Counted from the first letter of the stretch, positions 53,931-63,480 are shown. The stretch is 64,000 nucleotides of DNA from Roridomyces roridus (GCA_029378245.1 JARKIF010000068.1:62001-126000); one strand, 5' to 3'. The notes: generated by a model not told the origin, from the letters alone. Numbers and translations are program-made.

Positions 53931-55709
53931 TCATGTCCGTAGTTTGTCTACCAATTTCGATAAACGTTTGGACTTGCGCATCCTGTCTGCTGCATCATCG
54001 TTCGAATCTTCCGCGGAGGAGTCCTCGGACTGCTCTTCGCCTTCAGTCTCTGGCTCTTCAAAGTCTTCTGAAGTTACCCGCAGGTGAACATCCTTGAATT
54101 GAATGTCCTTTCCTTGGTACACCTTAGATTTCTTCGTTTTCGGCTCCACAGATTCCTCGTCGTTTGCTAGCTTCTCCAGAGTTTCCTTCGAGATGTCGAT
54201 GACCCTATGGATGTTTTCTGGTAACGGAATAGATTGTCGTGCAAAATAAGGGATAACCCTAAACGCTCCAATTTTGTCTTGGAACATTGCACCGTTCATT
54301 TCCGCGACCAAGTACGCTCCTCCTTTGGTTCGTCGAACCACTATCATAGGTCCTAGGTATCGGTTCTCCATTTTTGAATTCAAACTCTTTTCTACACTGG
54401 TATGTCTAACCAGCACCAACTCTCCTGGTTGGAAATCGTACTGTTGGATGGTGTTCTCGAAGTACCTCTCGTACTTCCGTAACGCCATCCTTTTCTCGTG
54501 GGTGACTCGCGACCTCATGGCTTCTACATGCTGATGATGCTTGGCCAAGGCCTGTGCCCTGAACCCCACTAATTCAGAGTTGGTCAAAACTCTGCCAGGC
54601 AGTTCTACCAGCCAGGTCGCTTCTTCCAAATCCAAAGGTAGGATTGGATGCGCTCCGGTGACTAGGAAGAAGGGAGAACACCCCTTGCCTTTCCTAATGG
54701 TAATCCTGTCTGCCCACAACACCTGATGGAAGAAGTAGAACCACTTCCCCGGGTTTCCACCCGTAGCTTTGGTTAGCGACTGTCGAAGCGGGAAGTGCCC
54801 CTGCTCGATTTTGCCGTTACCTTGCGAGTTGTAAGGCGATATATTGATCCCAATAATGCCATATTTCTTTTCCAACCACGCTAAAGCCTTTCTGAACGCG
54901 CCCGCATTATCTGTTACGATCACCCGCGGACAGCCCCATCCGCAGATAATATCCTCCAGAATGAACATCCCAAGCGTCTCAGCATTCTCGTTCTTAATTG
55001 GTCGTGCTTCCAACCAACTCGATAGTGAATCGCGGGCGTCTACAACCATTGAATATCCATTCGAAGTTGCTCCCATTTTCATCACGTCAATGTGAACTTG
55101 CTGAAACAGACTCGGCGTGTGCGTGATGACAGGCGGGATTTTCAAGAGTGTCGTTTGCCGTACTTGACAGCTATGGCACGTTTTAATATACCAACTGACA
55201 TCCCTATCCAACTCCGGCCACCAGAATCGTAGGCTGATCAATTCTTTGGTTGCCCAAAATCCTCGATGTCCTAGACTATCGTGTGCTGCACGCATCATGT
55301 ACATCCTGTGCTCTTTATCTACCACCAATTGGTGTGCTGTACCGATTCCTTTTCGATACATCCTCCCCTCTTTCAAAAAGAAATGTGAGGCCCACCGAAC
55401 GAAGTGTCTGTAATCTTTCTTCTGAACACTCTTCGGCCTTTTCAGTGGATTCTCCAGCCAAGTCCTTAAACCGGCCAGTCTGTTATCCTGCATCTTAGCC
55501 AAGTTAGAGCGCCGACTCTCGTCATACGGCTCCCGCTTGTCCGGATCCCATTTCAACTCCAAGTCTGGAATTAGCGGTTCCGCGGCCTGCACAAACTGTG
55601 GTACAGGTTCCCCTTCTTTCTCATACGCTCTTTTCACAGAAGTCCTGACTTGCTCCTCCAAAGACCTGGCCCAAGCCCAGTCAGTCTCGAAGTCCGCGGG
55701 GCTCCCCGC
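53931..55709 (-). CDS. Retrotransposon integrase
   Basis: The frame is open from directly after the TGA at 55712-55710 and in phase with the upstream RT frame. It holds the HHCC zinc finger (HDSLGHRGF, then CHSCQVRQ) and the catalytic D,D-35-E residues in QVHIDVMKM, VIVTDNAGAF and NGKIEQGH. A basic C-terminal region follows (LVLVRHTSVEKSLNSKMENRY as two blocks). The tail is acidic and ends KRLSKLVDKLRT; no chromodomain is evident. It inserts the cDNA into the genome. As no ATG is needed if the stop is read through, the protein is probably made as part of the pol polyprotein. Confidence 0.92.
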   Translation of the reverse strand, partial: AGSPADFETDWAWARSLEEQVRTSVKRAYEKEGEPVPQFVQAAEPLIPDLELKWDPDKREPYDESRRSNLAKMQDNRLAGLRTWLENPLKRPKSVQKKDYRHFVRWASHFFLKEGRMYRKGIGTAHQLVVDKEHRMYMMRAAHDSLGHRGFWATKELISLRFWWPELDRDVSWYIKTCHSCQVRQTTLLKIPPVITHTPSLFQQVHIDVMKMGATSNGYSMVVDARDSLSSWLEARPIKNENAETLGMFILEDIICGWGCPRVIVTDNAGAFRKALAWLEKKYGIIGINISPYNSQGNGKIEQGHFPLRQSLTKATGGNPGKWFYFFHQVLWADRITIRKGKGCSPFFLVTGAHPILPLDLEEATWLVELPGRVLTNSELVGFRAQALAKHHQHVEAMRSRVTHEKRMALRKYERYFENTIQQYDFQPGELVLVRHTSVEKSLNSKMENRYLGPMIVVRRTKGGAYLVAEMNGAMFQDKIGAFRVIPYFARQSIPLPENIHRVIDISKETLEKLANDEESVEPKTKKSKVYQGKDIQFKDVHLRVTSEDFEEPETEGEEQSEDSSAEDSNDDAADRMRKSKRLSKLVDKLRT

Positions 55710-58022
55710 TCACTCAGTCGTCTGTAAATAGCCGCCCCTTGTATCTATCTTGTCTTTAAATTCCTCGAATTCCAGCGGTTGCGGCCCATTTGGATCAATC
55801 TCCTCATGGTCCTCAGGTGGATCATTGTCATCGAAACCATCCTCTGGATTCTTAAAGACTTCATCCCCGGGATGCGGATCCCTTCTTGACAGACCATCCG
55901 GCGCGAAAGTCGCACCAGGCACGTGTTTTAACTTGAAATGGAACATGAGAATCTTCTCGATCCACCGGTTAATAGTCGCATTTGGCCCCATTCCAGGATT
56001 CTTCAACATTCCACGGATGTACAAGGCATCCGTCTCAACCACCAGCCGTCTACATCCCAACAACCAGTACGACATTGCATCCAGAGCCCTCATGAGCCCG
56101 AACAATTCGCGCTTTGGTTGCGAGTAATTGGCTTCTCTTTCTGTTAGTGTGATTGACGCGAACCTCGCGTACCACCTCTTGGTCGGGTCCTCGGGGTCTA
56201 CCTGGTAGATAATTAACCCCACAGCCCTCCAAGACGTGTCCACTTGTAATACTATGTCCGAATCCAGCTCATAATCCAGAGGCTTGAGTGCCTTACAATC
56301 TTTGAGCGCTTCTCGAACATCTGCTTGTGCCTTATCGTGGGCTTCACCCCATTCAAAATGTATTTCCTTCTTCGTTAGGTCATTTATTGGACCTAGGATT
56401 TTCGCAAAGTCTTTTATGTAGGACCGGAGGACGCCAACTGTTCCGAGGTATGACTTGACTTGTGTAAAGTTCGCCAATTTTCCCCATTTCATGATGACAC
56501 CAATCCGTTTAGGATCCGCGATCCTGCCTTCATAAGTACACATATGACCAACAACTTCAAATGTGCCTTTGCAAAGTACTGCTTTCTTTCCTGAAAACGT
56601 TCCTCCAGCATAGATCATTCTAGCAACAACCCTGTTCAAATTTTGAAAGTGTTCCCACACAAATCGTCTGATGCCTTTGTTTTCGGCTATGCGCTCATAG
56701 TCTCCGTCCTTAGTCTCGTATCGAGTCTTAGGTCCGCGCATAGGTACATCATCAATGTAGGGGATGGTGACATGAGGTACTTCATCTCTGAGAATATAGG
56801 TAACATCATCATGGAAAATGGGAACCGAATTGGTCCAGCCCATGGGTAGCTTCACTAATCTCATGGCTCCAAAGGGAGTCTGAAACGTTGTATAGTCCCT
56901 CGAACCTTCTGCGAGGTCTCGATTGTCATATCCTACGAACATATCCAATGCTCCTCCGCAAGCGCGTCCTGCAAATTGCTCTGCGATGGCCTCTGTACCT
57001 GGTGTGACTCCAGAATGCTGGATGGTAACTTCGTTCAACCTCTCCAAGGAGTGCACAATCCGTAGTGACTTGCCATCTTTCTTGATTACCGCAAAGATCG
57101 GAGTGCGATACGAAGAGTTCGAAGGCTCGTATACACCTGCATCAATCTTCGCCTTGATGTTCTTGCAAAATTCTTCATAATGACCAGGCGGAATCGGAAT
57201 CTGCGAACACACCCACGGGGTATGTTCTGCAACCGGAATTTCCACGGGAGGAAAGAACTCGTGCTTCAATCTCCCTCTCTCATTTTCTTCCCAGGCGAAG
57301 CTCTTCTCATGTTGCATCATAAAATGGTGCATCAACTTGCGCTCCTCGGGTTCTAAGAGTCCATCATCATGTATTGCGTCAACCATATCACGGCGCTCCT
57401 CAGTATACCTTCCCACTGCCTCGAATTCAGGTGGATTCGGGTTTAGAGTTGGCATGTCCTGCAAGGGGTCACCCGTGATCTGCCTCTCGATCCGATATTT
57501 CTCGGGCAAGGTGGCCAGTATCGGCATGACCTTGTCTGCGACTTTCTTGTACTTCTTTCCGAGGAAGTTAGCTACCTCCTCTGTGCAATCCCTCAATATC
57601 TCGGGTATGGTAGGTACTTTCTTGCGAAACATCTTTCTAATTGACTTTGGCGCTGATCGCTCAGTTTCCCCGCGTAGTTGCATCAGCGTCATCTTTCGGG
57701 TATTCTTCCCGCATCTGATCCGACGCTTCTCACGGTTGCGTTTCTGGGCTACGCCAGTCTCGCCCACTTCTTTGAAAGTAAACACCTCCATCCCTTCCTC
57801 AGTCTTACTAAGACCTAGATACTGATTCAACAGCTCAGCTGCCGCTTCGTCATCGTCCACTACCTGTCTCGAGGCACATAGATATGCTTGTGTGATATCC
57901 TCCTCAGTAGCAACTTTGTCCTTGGGTTTTGCATACCCCGTACATATCAGTTGTCCACGCTCATCGTAATCCCAAGAAGTCATGAGTTCTCCCCCATCCT
58001 CGAGTTCCTCGAACAAACTTAA
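55710..58022 (-). CDS. Reverse transcriptase and RNase H
   Basis: The frame is entered by -1 slippage at 58028-58022; it has no ATG near its start. The N-terminal ~230 residues are a basic linker. The RT domain follows (FAWEENERGRL, RTPIFAVIKKDG, LPMGWTNSVPIFHDDV) with the catalytic IPYIDD near residue 420. The RNase H part shows VLQVDTSW, YSQPKRELFGLM and VETDA, and ends near FAPDGLSRR. It ends at a TGA (55712-55710) that is in frame with integrase. It copies the element's RNA in the cytoplasmic particle. Confidence 0.93.
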   Translation of the reverse strand, partial: LSLFEELEDGGELMTSWDYDERGQLICTGYAKPKDKVATEEDITQAYLCASRQVVDDDEAAAELLNQYLGLSKTEEGMEVFTFKEVGETGVAQKRNREKRRIRCGKNTRKMTLMQLRGETERSAPKSIRKMFRKKVPTIPEILRDCTEEVANFLGKKYKKVADKVMPILATLPEKYRIERQITGDPLQDMPTLNPNPPEFEAVGRYTEERRDMVDAIHDDGLLEPEERKLMHHFMMQHEKSFAWEENERGRLKHEFFPPVEIPVAEHTPWVCSQIPIPPGHYEEFCKNIKAKIDAGVYEPSNSSYRTPIFAVIKKDGKSLRIVHSLERLNEVTIQHSGVTPGTEAIAEQFAGRACGGALDMFVGYDNRDLAEGSRDYTTFQTPFGAMRLVKLPMGWTNSVPIFHDDVTYILRDEVPHVTIPYIDDVPMRGPKTRYETKDGDYERIAENKGIRRFVWEHFQNLNRVVARMIYAGGTFSGKKAVLCKGTFEVVGHMCTYEGRIADPKRIGVIMKWGKLANFTQVKSYLGTVGVLRSYIKDFAKILGPINDLTKKEIHFEWGEAHDKAQADVREALKDCKALKPLDYELDSDIVLQVDTSWRAVGLIIYQVDPEDPTKRWYARFASITLTEREANYSQPKRELFGLMRALDAMSYWLLGCRRLVVETDALYIRGMLKNPGMGPNATINRWIEKILMFHFKLKHVPGATFAPDGLSRRDPHPGDEVFKNPEDGFDDNDPPEDHEEIDPNGPQPLEFEEFKDKIDTRGGYLQTTE

Positions 58023-58975
58023 AAATTTCTTTTAGGCGACTCGCTGTCGGCTGATAATACCGGGTGCTCTTTCTCTGCTTTCCCAACTACGCGCTGTTTG
58101 CCACGTTCGCTGGTAGGAATGGTCATTGTACGTTGTGTCACAGGATCCGTCATGGTTATTGTCTGAGTTCCATCCGGTTTGTTTTGAATCACAGCACTGG
58201 TAACGATTTCGAAAGGTCTACCCAGGAGCGCTTTGTAGGGCGCTGTCCTGAGCACATGGATCTGTAGGAATACAGTGATACCTGGGAACGTGAAAGCTAC
58301 ATTTCGTGCTAGCCCCATCGTTCTCTCAACCTTGCCCGTGGATCCCTGCATCAACACGGTCGCGGAAGTATCCCATGCGAGCCCAAAATGAATGGCCTCT
58401 GCCTCGGTTATCGAACATATCTGCGAACCACCATCTAGTAGTGTTTCGACAGTTCCAATGCCATTAATCAACGGATACAGACTTCGCAATGCTGCGGAAG
58501 ACGTGCCAACGTAGATATCCTTTCCTGATTTACCCGAGCCTAAGCTATCGTGATACTGTACAAAAGCATCCTCAATTACGATGGACCCTTCTGGTACAGC
58601 CCCACTTGCTTCCGTGGTTACGAATACATACTGATCGAATGGTAAATCGTCAATGTGCACCGCCCCTTCCGGAACCTGATCTCCTGACTCAGCCTGGACC
58701 TCCGCGGACGGCTCCTCGGACTGGGTCTTGGACCCTGTCTCGCTCTGAGCTTCCTCGGTGTCCAACTCGCTTTCCACCACCACCTCTCCCGTTTCCTTGT
58801 CTACCACTCTTACTACAAAGTTGGACGACTCAGAGCCTTGGAGGGCTTGGAAGATAGGTCGCCGACGTTTGGCCGTGACCTTGTTCATTTCCTTCTGCAG
58901 AGGGTTGCTGGCTGCCATAGATGCCGGATCGTCACTGGAATTTCCATATCTAAGATCCTTTTCTTCAATGCTTTG
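58019..58975 (-). CDS. Retroviral-type aspartic protease region
   Basis: The frame opens at about 58,980 and its first Met is at 58918. The active-site block VETLLDGGSQICSIT carries DGG where DTG or DSG is usual; the flanking hydrophobic strands (FLQIHVLRTAPYKALLGRPF) fit a retropepsin. An acidic leader precedes it. It should cut Gag and Pol. The frame is -1 relative to the preceding pol linker, with no canonical slippery site seen at that junction, and ends AAT-TTT-TAA within a slippery heptamer leading into RT. Confidence 0.8.
   Translation of the reverse strand, partial: QSIEEKDLRYGNSSDDPASMAASNPLQKEMNKVTAKRRRPIFQALQGSESSNFVVRVVDKETGEVVVESELDTEEAQSETGSKTQSEEPSAEVQAESGDQVPEGAVHIDDLPFDQYVFVTTEASGAVPEGSIVIEDAFVQYHDSLGSGKSGKDIYVGTSSAALRSLYPLINGIGTVETLLDGGSQICSITEAEAIHFGLAWDTSATVLMQGSTGKVERTMGLARNVAFTFPGITVFLQIHVLRTAPYKALLGRPFEIVTSAVIQNKPDGTQTITMTDPVTQRTMTIPTSERGKQRVVGKAEKEHPVLSADSESPKRNF
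58022..58028 (-). other. -1 ribosomal frameshift heptamer AAATTTT (protease to RT)
   Basis: The zero frame reads A-AAT-TTT-TAA, so the canonical X-XXY-YYZ heptamer lies directly before the protease stop. The -1 frame continues into RT. No other route into the RT frame, which has a TAA at 58034-58032 and no ATG nearby, is visible. Confidence 0.7.
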
Positions 58976-59376
58976 ACCGCTGCTCCATCATCCACTTCCG
59001 AGGTTACCTTGTACGCTCGCTCCGTGTCATTGGAGGTCGTCTTTGGTAGCTCAGTCTTCTGGGGATTCGGTTTTCGCGGAAGGGCTGGCTCTCTCTTAGC
59101 ATCCACTACCGGTGGTACATCCCGATAGGGCAACTCTTCTGCTCGAGTACTGGTGGGCGGAGGATCGTCTTCATCCTCTACCTCTTCAATCGTGGGCTTC
59201 GGATCTCTCTTCCGAGGAGGCACCACAACTGCATCCATCACTATCTTTTTAGGTTTTTCTATTTTCTCAGTCTTCTTCTTGGCCGGCGTCTTTTTCGGTT
59301 TCTGGGCGTCCTCGGGAACGTCGCGTCTACCCGGAGGGCCACGCGGCAGATCCTTCCTCGGACTTACCGAAAACCC
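58885..59376 (-). CDS. Pol linker region between gag and protease
   Basis: This frame is -1 relative to gag and is entered at the GGGTTTT heptamer. It is rich in Lys, Pro and Glu (KKTPAKKKTEKIEKPKK, EEVEDEDDPPP) and then reads AYKVTSEVDDGAAVKALKKR and ILDMEIPVTIR, a segment common just upstream of the protease in basidiomycete Gypsy elements. It stops at 58885. Confidence 0.75.
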   Translation of the reverse strand, partial: GFSVSPRKDLPRGPPGRRDVPEDAQKPKKTPAKKKTEKIEKPKKIVMDAVVVPPRKRDPKPTIEEVEDEDDPPPTSTRAEELPYRDVPPVVDAKREPALPRKPNPQKTELPKTTSNDTERAYKVTSEVDDGAAVKALKKRILDMEIPVTIRHLWQPATLCRRK

Positions 59377-60887
59377 TGACCATTAGCTTGCCCAGCTGCG
59401 GCCCTGGTTTGCAAGTTCTGCGACGCTTCTGGTACTGGCTCTTCCTCGCCAGCTCCGGTATCCTTCAACGATCCATGTCGAATCTCGTACAACTGGATCA
59501 TCTGACGCAACTGCAGAGCTTCGACTTGTAAGGTAAGGATTTCATCCCCACGCGAATCATAGTCCGGCTCCTCTTCTGTCATGTATGCTTGCTTCAGAGG
59601 TTCCTGGGGCATCTTCCCCCCATTCCGACTCATGTAGAACTCCTCGACCTTCTGGGCTTTGGATTTGTTCCTTGGTTCTGACGGAATACTATGACCGTTG
59701 TACTGGAATATCTTCCTATCCTGAACTCTAATCATTCCCAATAGCAAATGCTTGCGTTTAACCTCGCAGTCTTCTTGGTAATGTGGTCCAAGACAATAGA
59801 AGCACCTATCGTCCCTGGTGGCCCCGTAAGATTGTCCACCATAATTGCCTTGTGACTGCCTCTGTTGTTGCGGAGGCGGTCCCCAGTTTGGCCTGGGTGG
59901 GGGCTGCTGCGGGGTGCTCTGCTGTAAGGCCGAGGCAATTCCCTTGAGTAGCTCCGCGGTCTCCACATGGCGCTTATGCTCTTCGACATTCTGTTTGTCG
60001 GCGGCTTCTGCCATGACTTTTTCCAACTCGTGGAATTTTTCAAACATCTCGGTGCGCAGACTTCCATCCGTGCCCTGAGTCGCCGACCCTGCTCCTTCTT
60101 CCGCGGGGTCATAGAGTCCCCCTAGGAATTGGTTCTGGGTGCGTTTGTCCTTTTCTTTGTCCTGACGCGACGGTCTAAAGCCACTGCTGATGCCATAGAA
60201 CGTGGTCGACTCTTCCTCGGTCAAGTCCTGACCGATTTTCAATACATCCGTCCAGAGGTATCTGTCCTCCGCGGGTCTGTCCAACTCTAGAGGCAACGGT
60301 GGCGGAGTTCCCTGCACTTTTGCTCGTTCCACCAAAATCGCATGCCCTTCTAGAGCCGCTTTGATACTGGGTAGTTGGTCCATGGGCGTGTTCCTTAGCC
60401 TGGCCTTCAGCGCTTGCTCGAAGTCCGCACTCAGACACGGTAGAATCTTGGACACCAACTCGCGATTGGATACTACATTCCCTAGTTTGGTTGCTTGCCC
60501 ACGGAAGCTCCTGAAGAACGACATATATTCGGTCACTTCTCCCAAGTGGAGTTTATCCGCTGCTTGCTTCCTTACTACTTTGTCTAGTAGCATGACAGAT
60601 CCCTTTTCAGCCTTCTTGGCTTCAGGATAATTCATGTACAACTCCTTCACGAACTCATCGTAGGTGCCATCCTTGTATCTTTCCAAGTTGACCCATTCTC
60701 GCTGAAGTTCTGGGGCTGCATATCGGATCGCCACCCATTTCTTTTCATCATCTGTCTTTGCATGATACGCCGTGCAAAGCTCCTCGACATTGTCCAAATA
60801 CCACCCCAACATATGGGGTTCATCTGCTTTGAAATGCAATGCTCTGCCACCAAAAGGCGACGGAAATTTTGTTTTATCCATTGACAT
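59364..60887 (-). CDS. Retrotransposon Gag with CCHC zinc knuckle
   Basis: The first ATG gives MSMDKTKFPSPFGG. The frame is open upstream to about 61,308 without an ATG, so a non-AUG start or processing is possible. The capsid-like region includes FKADEPHMLGWYLDNVEEL, WVAIRYAAPELQREWVNLE and LHLGEVTEYMSFFRSFR. A Gln/Pro-rich stretch precedes the CCHC knuckle CFYCLGPHYQEDC that binds the RNA genome. It forms the particle in which reverse transcription takes place. The product is about 507 residues. It ends at a TAA (59366-59364) beside a frameshift heptamer. Confidence 0.9.
   Translation of the reverse strand: MSMDKTKFPSPFGGRALHFKADEPHMLGWYLDNVEELCTAYHAKTDDEKKWVAIRYAAPELQREWVNLERYKDGTYDEFVKELYMNYPEAKKAEKGSVMLLDKVVRKQAADKLHLGEVTEYMSFFRSFRGQATKLGNVVSNRELVSKILPCLSADFEQALKARLRNTPMDQLPSIKAALEGHAILVERAKVQGTPPPLPLELDRPAEDRYLWTDVLKIGQDLTEEESTTFYGISSGFRPSRQDKEKDKRTQNQFLGGLYDPAEEGAGSATQGTDGSLRTEMFEKFHELEKVMAEAADKQNVEEHKRHVETAELLKGIASALQQSTPQQPPPRPNWGPPPQQQRQSQGNYGGQSYGATRDDRCFYCLGPHYQEDCEVKRKHLLLGMIRVQDRKIFQYNGHSIPSEPRNKSKAQKVEEFYMSRNGGKMPQEPLKQAYMTEEEPDYDSRGDEILTLQVEALQLRQMIQLYEIRHGSLKDTGAGEEEPVPEASQNLQTRAAAGQANGQGFR
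59370..59376 (-). other. -1 ribosomal frameshift heptamer GGGTTTT (gag to pol)
   Basis: The zero frame reads G-GGT-TTT-CGG-TAA, a canonical heptamer one codon before the gag stop. The -1 frame continues as FSVSPRKDLPRGPPGRR into the pol linker. The overlapping CG/GTAAGT resembles a splice donor, an alternative explanation. Confidence 0.7.
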
Positions 60888-61383
60888 GGTTGTTTGTCTG
60901 TTTACTGGATTAAACGGAGTTTGAGTTTGAAGCTGCGGGTTCGAATTCGCGACAAGCTCGATTGCACTGTTTGAAAGACTTCTCGTTCTTTGAGCGACTT
61001 TCTTTTGTTGGTCCGCGGCGTTGGCTGATACTCGTTCTTGGACTCGGGTTGAAGCTGCTGCTCTTCCTCTGACCACGGGTGTAGCGTTTCGCTGCGAAGG
61101 GGTTCCTCTAGCTGAGCCTGCGGCTGCTGCTTGAGAGTTTTTGGTAGTCCTAGTGATCTTGTTCTGGGACTGGGTTGCAGATGCCTCGGGTACAAGGTTT
61201 TTCTGCGCGGCGGACTGTTTCTGAGAGGGTACTCCGAAAGACAGTTTGCCTAAGGTATGCTCGAAATGATTTGCTTTGTTAAACCGGCTTCGGTTTTCTT
61301 CTTGGATCTAAACAAGTAGACTTGTTGGAATCTCAAGATTCGACTTTGTTAAGCTTCGTTGATGCGAAATATCAAAATTGACC

Positions 61384-61400
61384 CCTCGCGGTGGGCTCCA
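61384..61400 (-). other. Primer-binding site
   Basis: On the minus strand TGGAGCCCACCGCGAGG starts two bases inside the 5' LTR. It is complementary to a tRNA 3' end ...GGTGGGC-T-CCA, with U as discriminator base; tRNA-Cys would fit that base, but the primer is not proven. Confidence 0.65.
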
Positions 61401-61402
61401 GA

Positions 61403-62969
61403 TGATACGCAGCGTCACGCGTACTAGTGTATAGTAGATAGCTCGAGTAGGTAATGTCCTAGAAGTAGACCGCGAAGCGATACAACTCCACAACACACTA
61501 ACCACACAACACACACAACACACACACAATTCCTTGACTAGCACGCTGACACCTAACGGTTGAGTTCGGGGTCGTCTGAAGTATACAGATAAGACTGATA
61601 CTCCGCGGTTTGGTTCTCGGAAGCTTGTAGGTTGACTCTCGAGGTTTCACACCAAGTTCAATGTCTTTGAACTAAGAGGAATCTCTTGACTGGTTTGTAG
61701 ACTGCTCACAACGAACACGAGGTTACGATGTTAAAAGGTTTTATATTTTATTGACCGAAACACACAATATCCAAACACCAATACAACTTCGATACAACAC
61801 GAAGAGGAACTATAGCACAGAGGGCAACCCACTACCCCTTAAGTATGTTACTATAGCTGACCCAAGTTGAACCAGAGCTCGGGTGCCTTTGATATTGCGT
61901 CTACGCTAAGAGAAATGATACAACAAATCTCCGCGGAAGTCACAAGACTGCACTATAACCACAGATCAAGCTTCGACCCAATGTCTAGGCAAGAAGGCGT
62001 ACAATGCAATGCTGCAAGGGCGGGATCTACAGGCCTTATATACTACTCCCTACTGGTCTGATGATATAACTACTATTACGCGCCTGCCATCCCTATTTCC
62101 GTACTTTCCCTATAACCTTAGGTGCCCTGTCACCTATATTACATCCCCTCGAACCGCTTCGCGTGGTCCTGTTGCTTATGTTGCTGCTTGGCCCGTCTGA
62201 TCGGTGGTCATGCCGCCTTGGCATTCGAGCCGATTGGCCTGGTAATTTGATTCCGTCGTTTCATTACACTCTCTTGCTGAGCCAGCTCCCATTATGACTA
62301 CAGCCCTCGACCCAGGTCCATAAATAACCTCGGTCCGCCATCTTCGTCATCCAGAGCTTACTCCTGGCATATTCTGTCAGACGCGATCATCGCTCTGATC
62401 GTCTGCCGCGACTCCGCCGCTTTTCATGATCATGATCGTACTCGGATCAGTTCTCGATCATACTAGTGTGCCTGCGCGAGTTCGACTCGCCCACTTGTCA
62501 TCTCTTTTCTGGGTGTCTCTGCAATACCGGAACGAATGCTAGTATTTCCTCCAACTCGTCTACGCGAGCCACTCTGTTTGTATACATATATATAGACTTA
62601 TACCGGTCCGCGAGGTACTCCGTGAACCTTGTCATGATAGTACTGCGCGTCCGCGCAACCTTCGTCTTTGCTCTATAGCTAGTCTAGCTCATTTCTGAAT
62701 ACACCTGGGCTTGGTATATCTCCTTGGGTATGGTATCTCCACAAGTAGTAGTCCCCGCGAACCGCCTATTGGAGTCACTACAACCGACCACTTGAACAAA
62801 TAGCCAAGCGTAGTGTACTGACGACTTGTACTTGTCTCATTAATACACGAATAGCGACACGGAGCTCGGTCCTATCCCTTATTGTATATCACCTGACAGA
62901 GGCATTGGTGTGCGCACCAAAACAGCTAATTAGCCAGATTTCACGCGTGCGAAATACGCAGTCGTATCA
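61403..62969 (-). repeat. 5' LTR of the 18.2-kb Gypsy element
   Basis: Identical by eye to the 3' LTR. An AATAAAATATAAAA stretch reads on the minus strand at about 61,739-61,752 and may act as the TATA element of the retroelement promoter. Confidence 0.95.
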
Positions 62970-63480
62970 CCGTGTACGCTGGGGTCTCCATTTTATTTGA
63001 GACGGGAGCGCCGGCCTGACCACCGAAGGTAGTCACATAGGGATTTTGGACAAAGCGTTCGGACGTCGCTGCGCACGTGGCGGGAGCCGCGGCGTCGTCA
63101 CCCACCAACCGGATTGGTGTGACATCGATGTCTGTGGCATTGAGAACGGGGGGCTCCCACCCGGGATCACGGCCCCATCCATCCTCGTCCTCGTCCTCCG
63201 AGTCCGAGTCCATTTCCTGAAGAGGCGGATGAGACTCGTCATCGAAGTCATATTCAAAATCCGCGTCATCATCATCCTGGCCGCCATCGAGGTCCATTCC
63301 CCCCTCGGCGTCGGGAAGGTCCTCGTCAGGGTGGTCGGCGGATCTTGAAGTCTCCGGAGGGCGGTAAGCGATCAGCGACGTGTAGTACTCCCGACAAAGA
63401 GGATTCCGTGTATTTTTGAGATGTTGAAGGAGACGTGCAAAGCATCGATTACAGGCAGGGCAGCGCTCGTTCGAAGACAT
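62970..63480 (-). pseudogene. Plavaka (KDZ) transposase, N-terminal part
   Basis: Starting MSSNERCPACNRCF at 63480, the product has a Cys/His motif (CPACNRCFARLLQHLKN) and a long acidic region (DDDDADFEYDFDDE, DSDSEDEDEDGW). It then reads NPYVTTFGGQAGAPV and breaks at AYT, where the retrotransposon begins. Joining this point to 44753 minus one CCGT copy continues the frame as AYT-AYKNALNEIDEG, as in intact Plavaka proteins. Confidence 0.85.

Larger units (their letters stand above)
44754..62969 (-). mobile_element. 18.2-kb Ty3/Gypsy LTR retrotransposon with antisense cargo genes
   Basis: Two 1,567-bp LTRs (TGATACGC...CGTATCA) that look identical by eye lie in direct orientation, offset by exactly 16,649 bases. 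The insertion is flanked by CCGT (44750-44753 and 62970-62973) and splits a Plavaka transposase gene in frame. On the minus strand the order is 5' LTR, primer-binding site, gag, protease, RT, RNase H and integrase, which is Ty3/Gypsy order. A 7.6-kb region with four plus-strand genes then precedes the polypurine tract and 3' LTR. Identical LTRs imply a very recent insertion. Typical elements of the group are 5-8 kb, so this one is more than twice as long. Confidence 0.93.

Noticed and set aside
59355..59376. CG/GTAAGT at the end of gag as a splice donor
   Set aside because: A spliced intron in a genomic retroelement RNA would be lost in the cDNA, and the GGGTTTT heptamer explains the frame change; kept only as an alternative.
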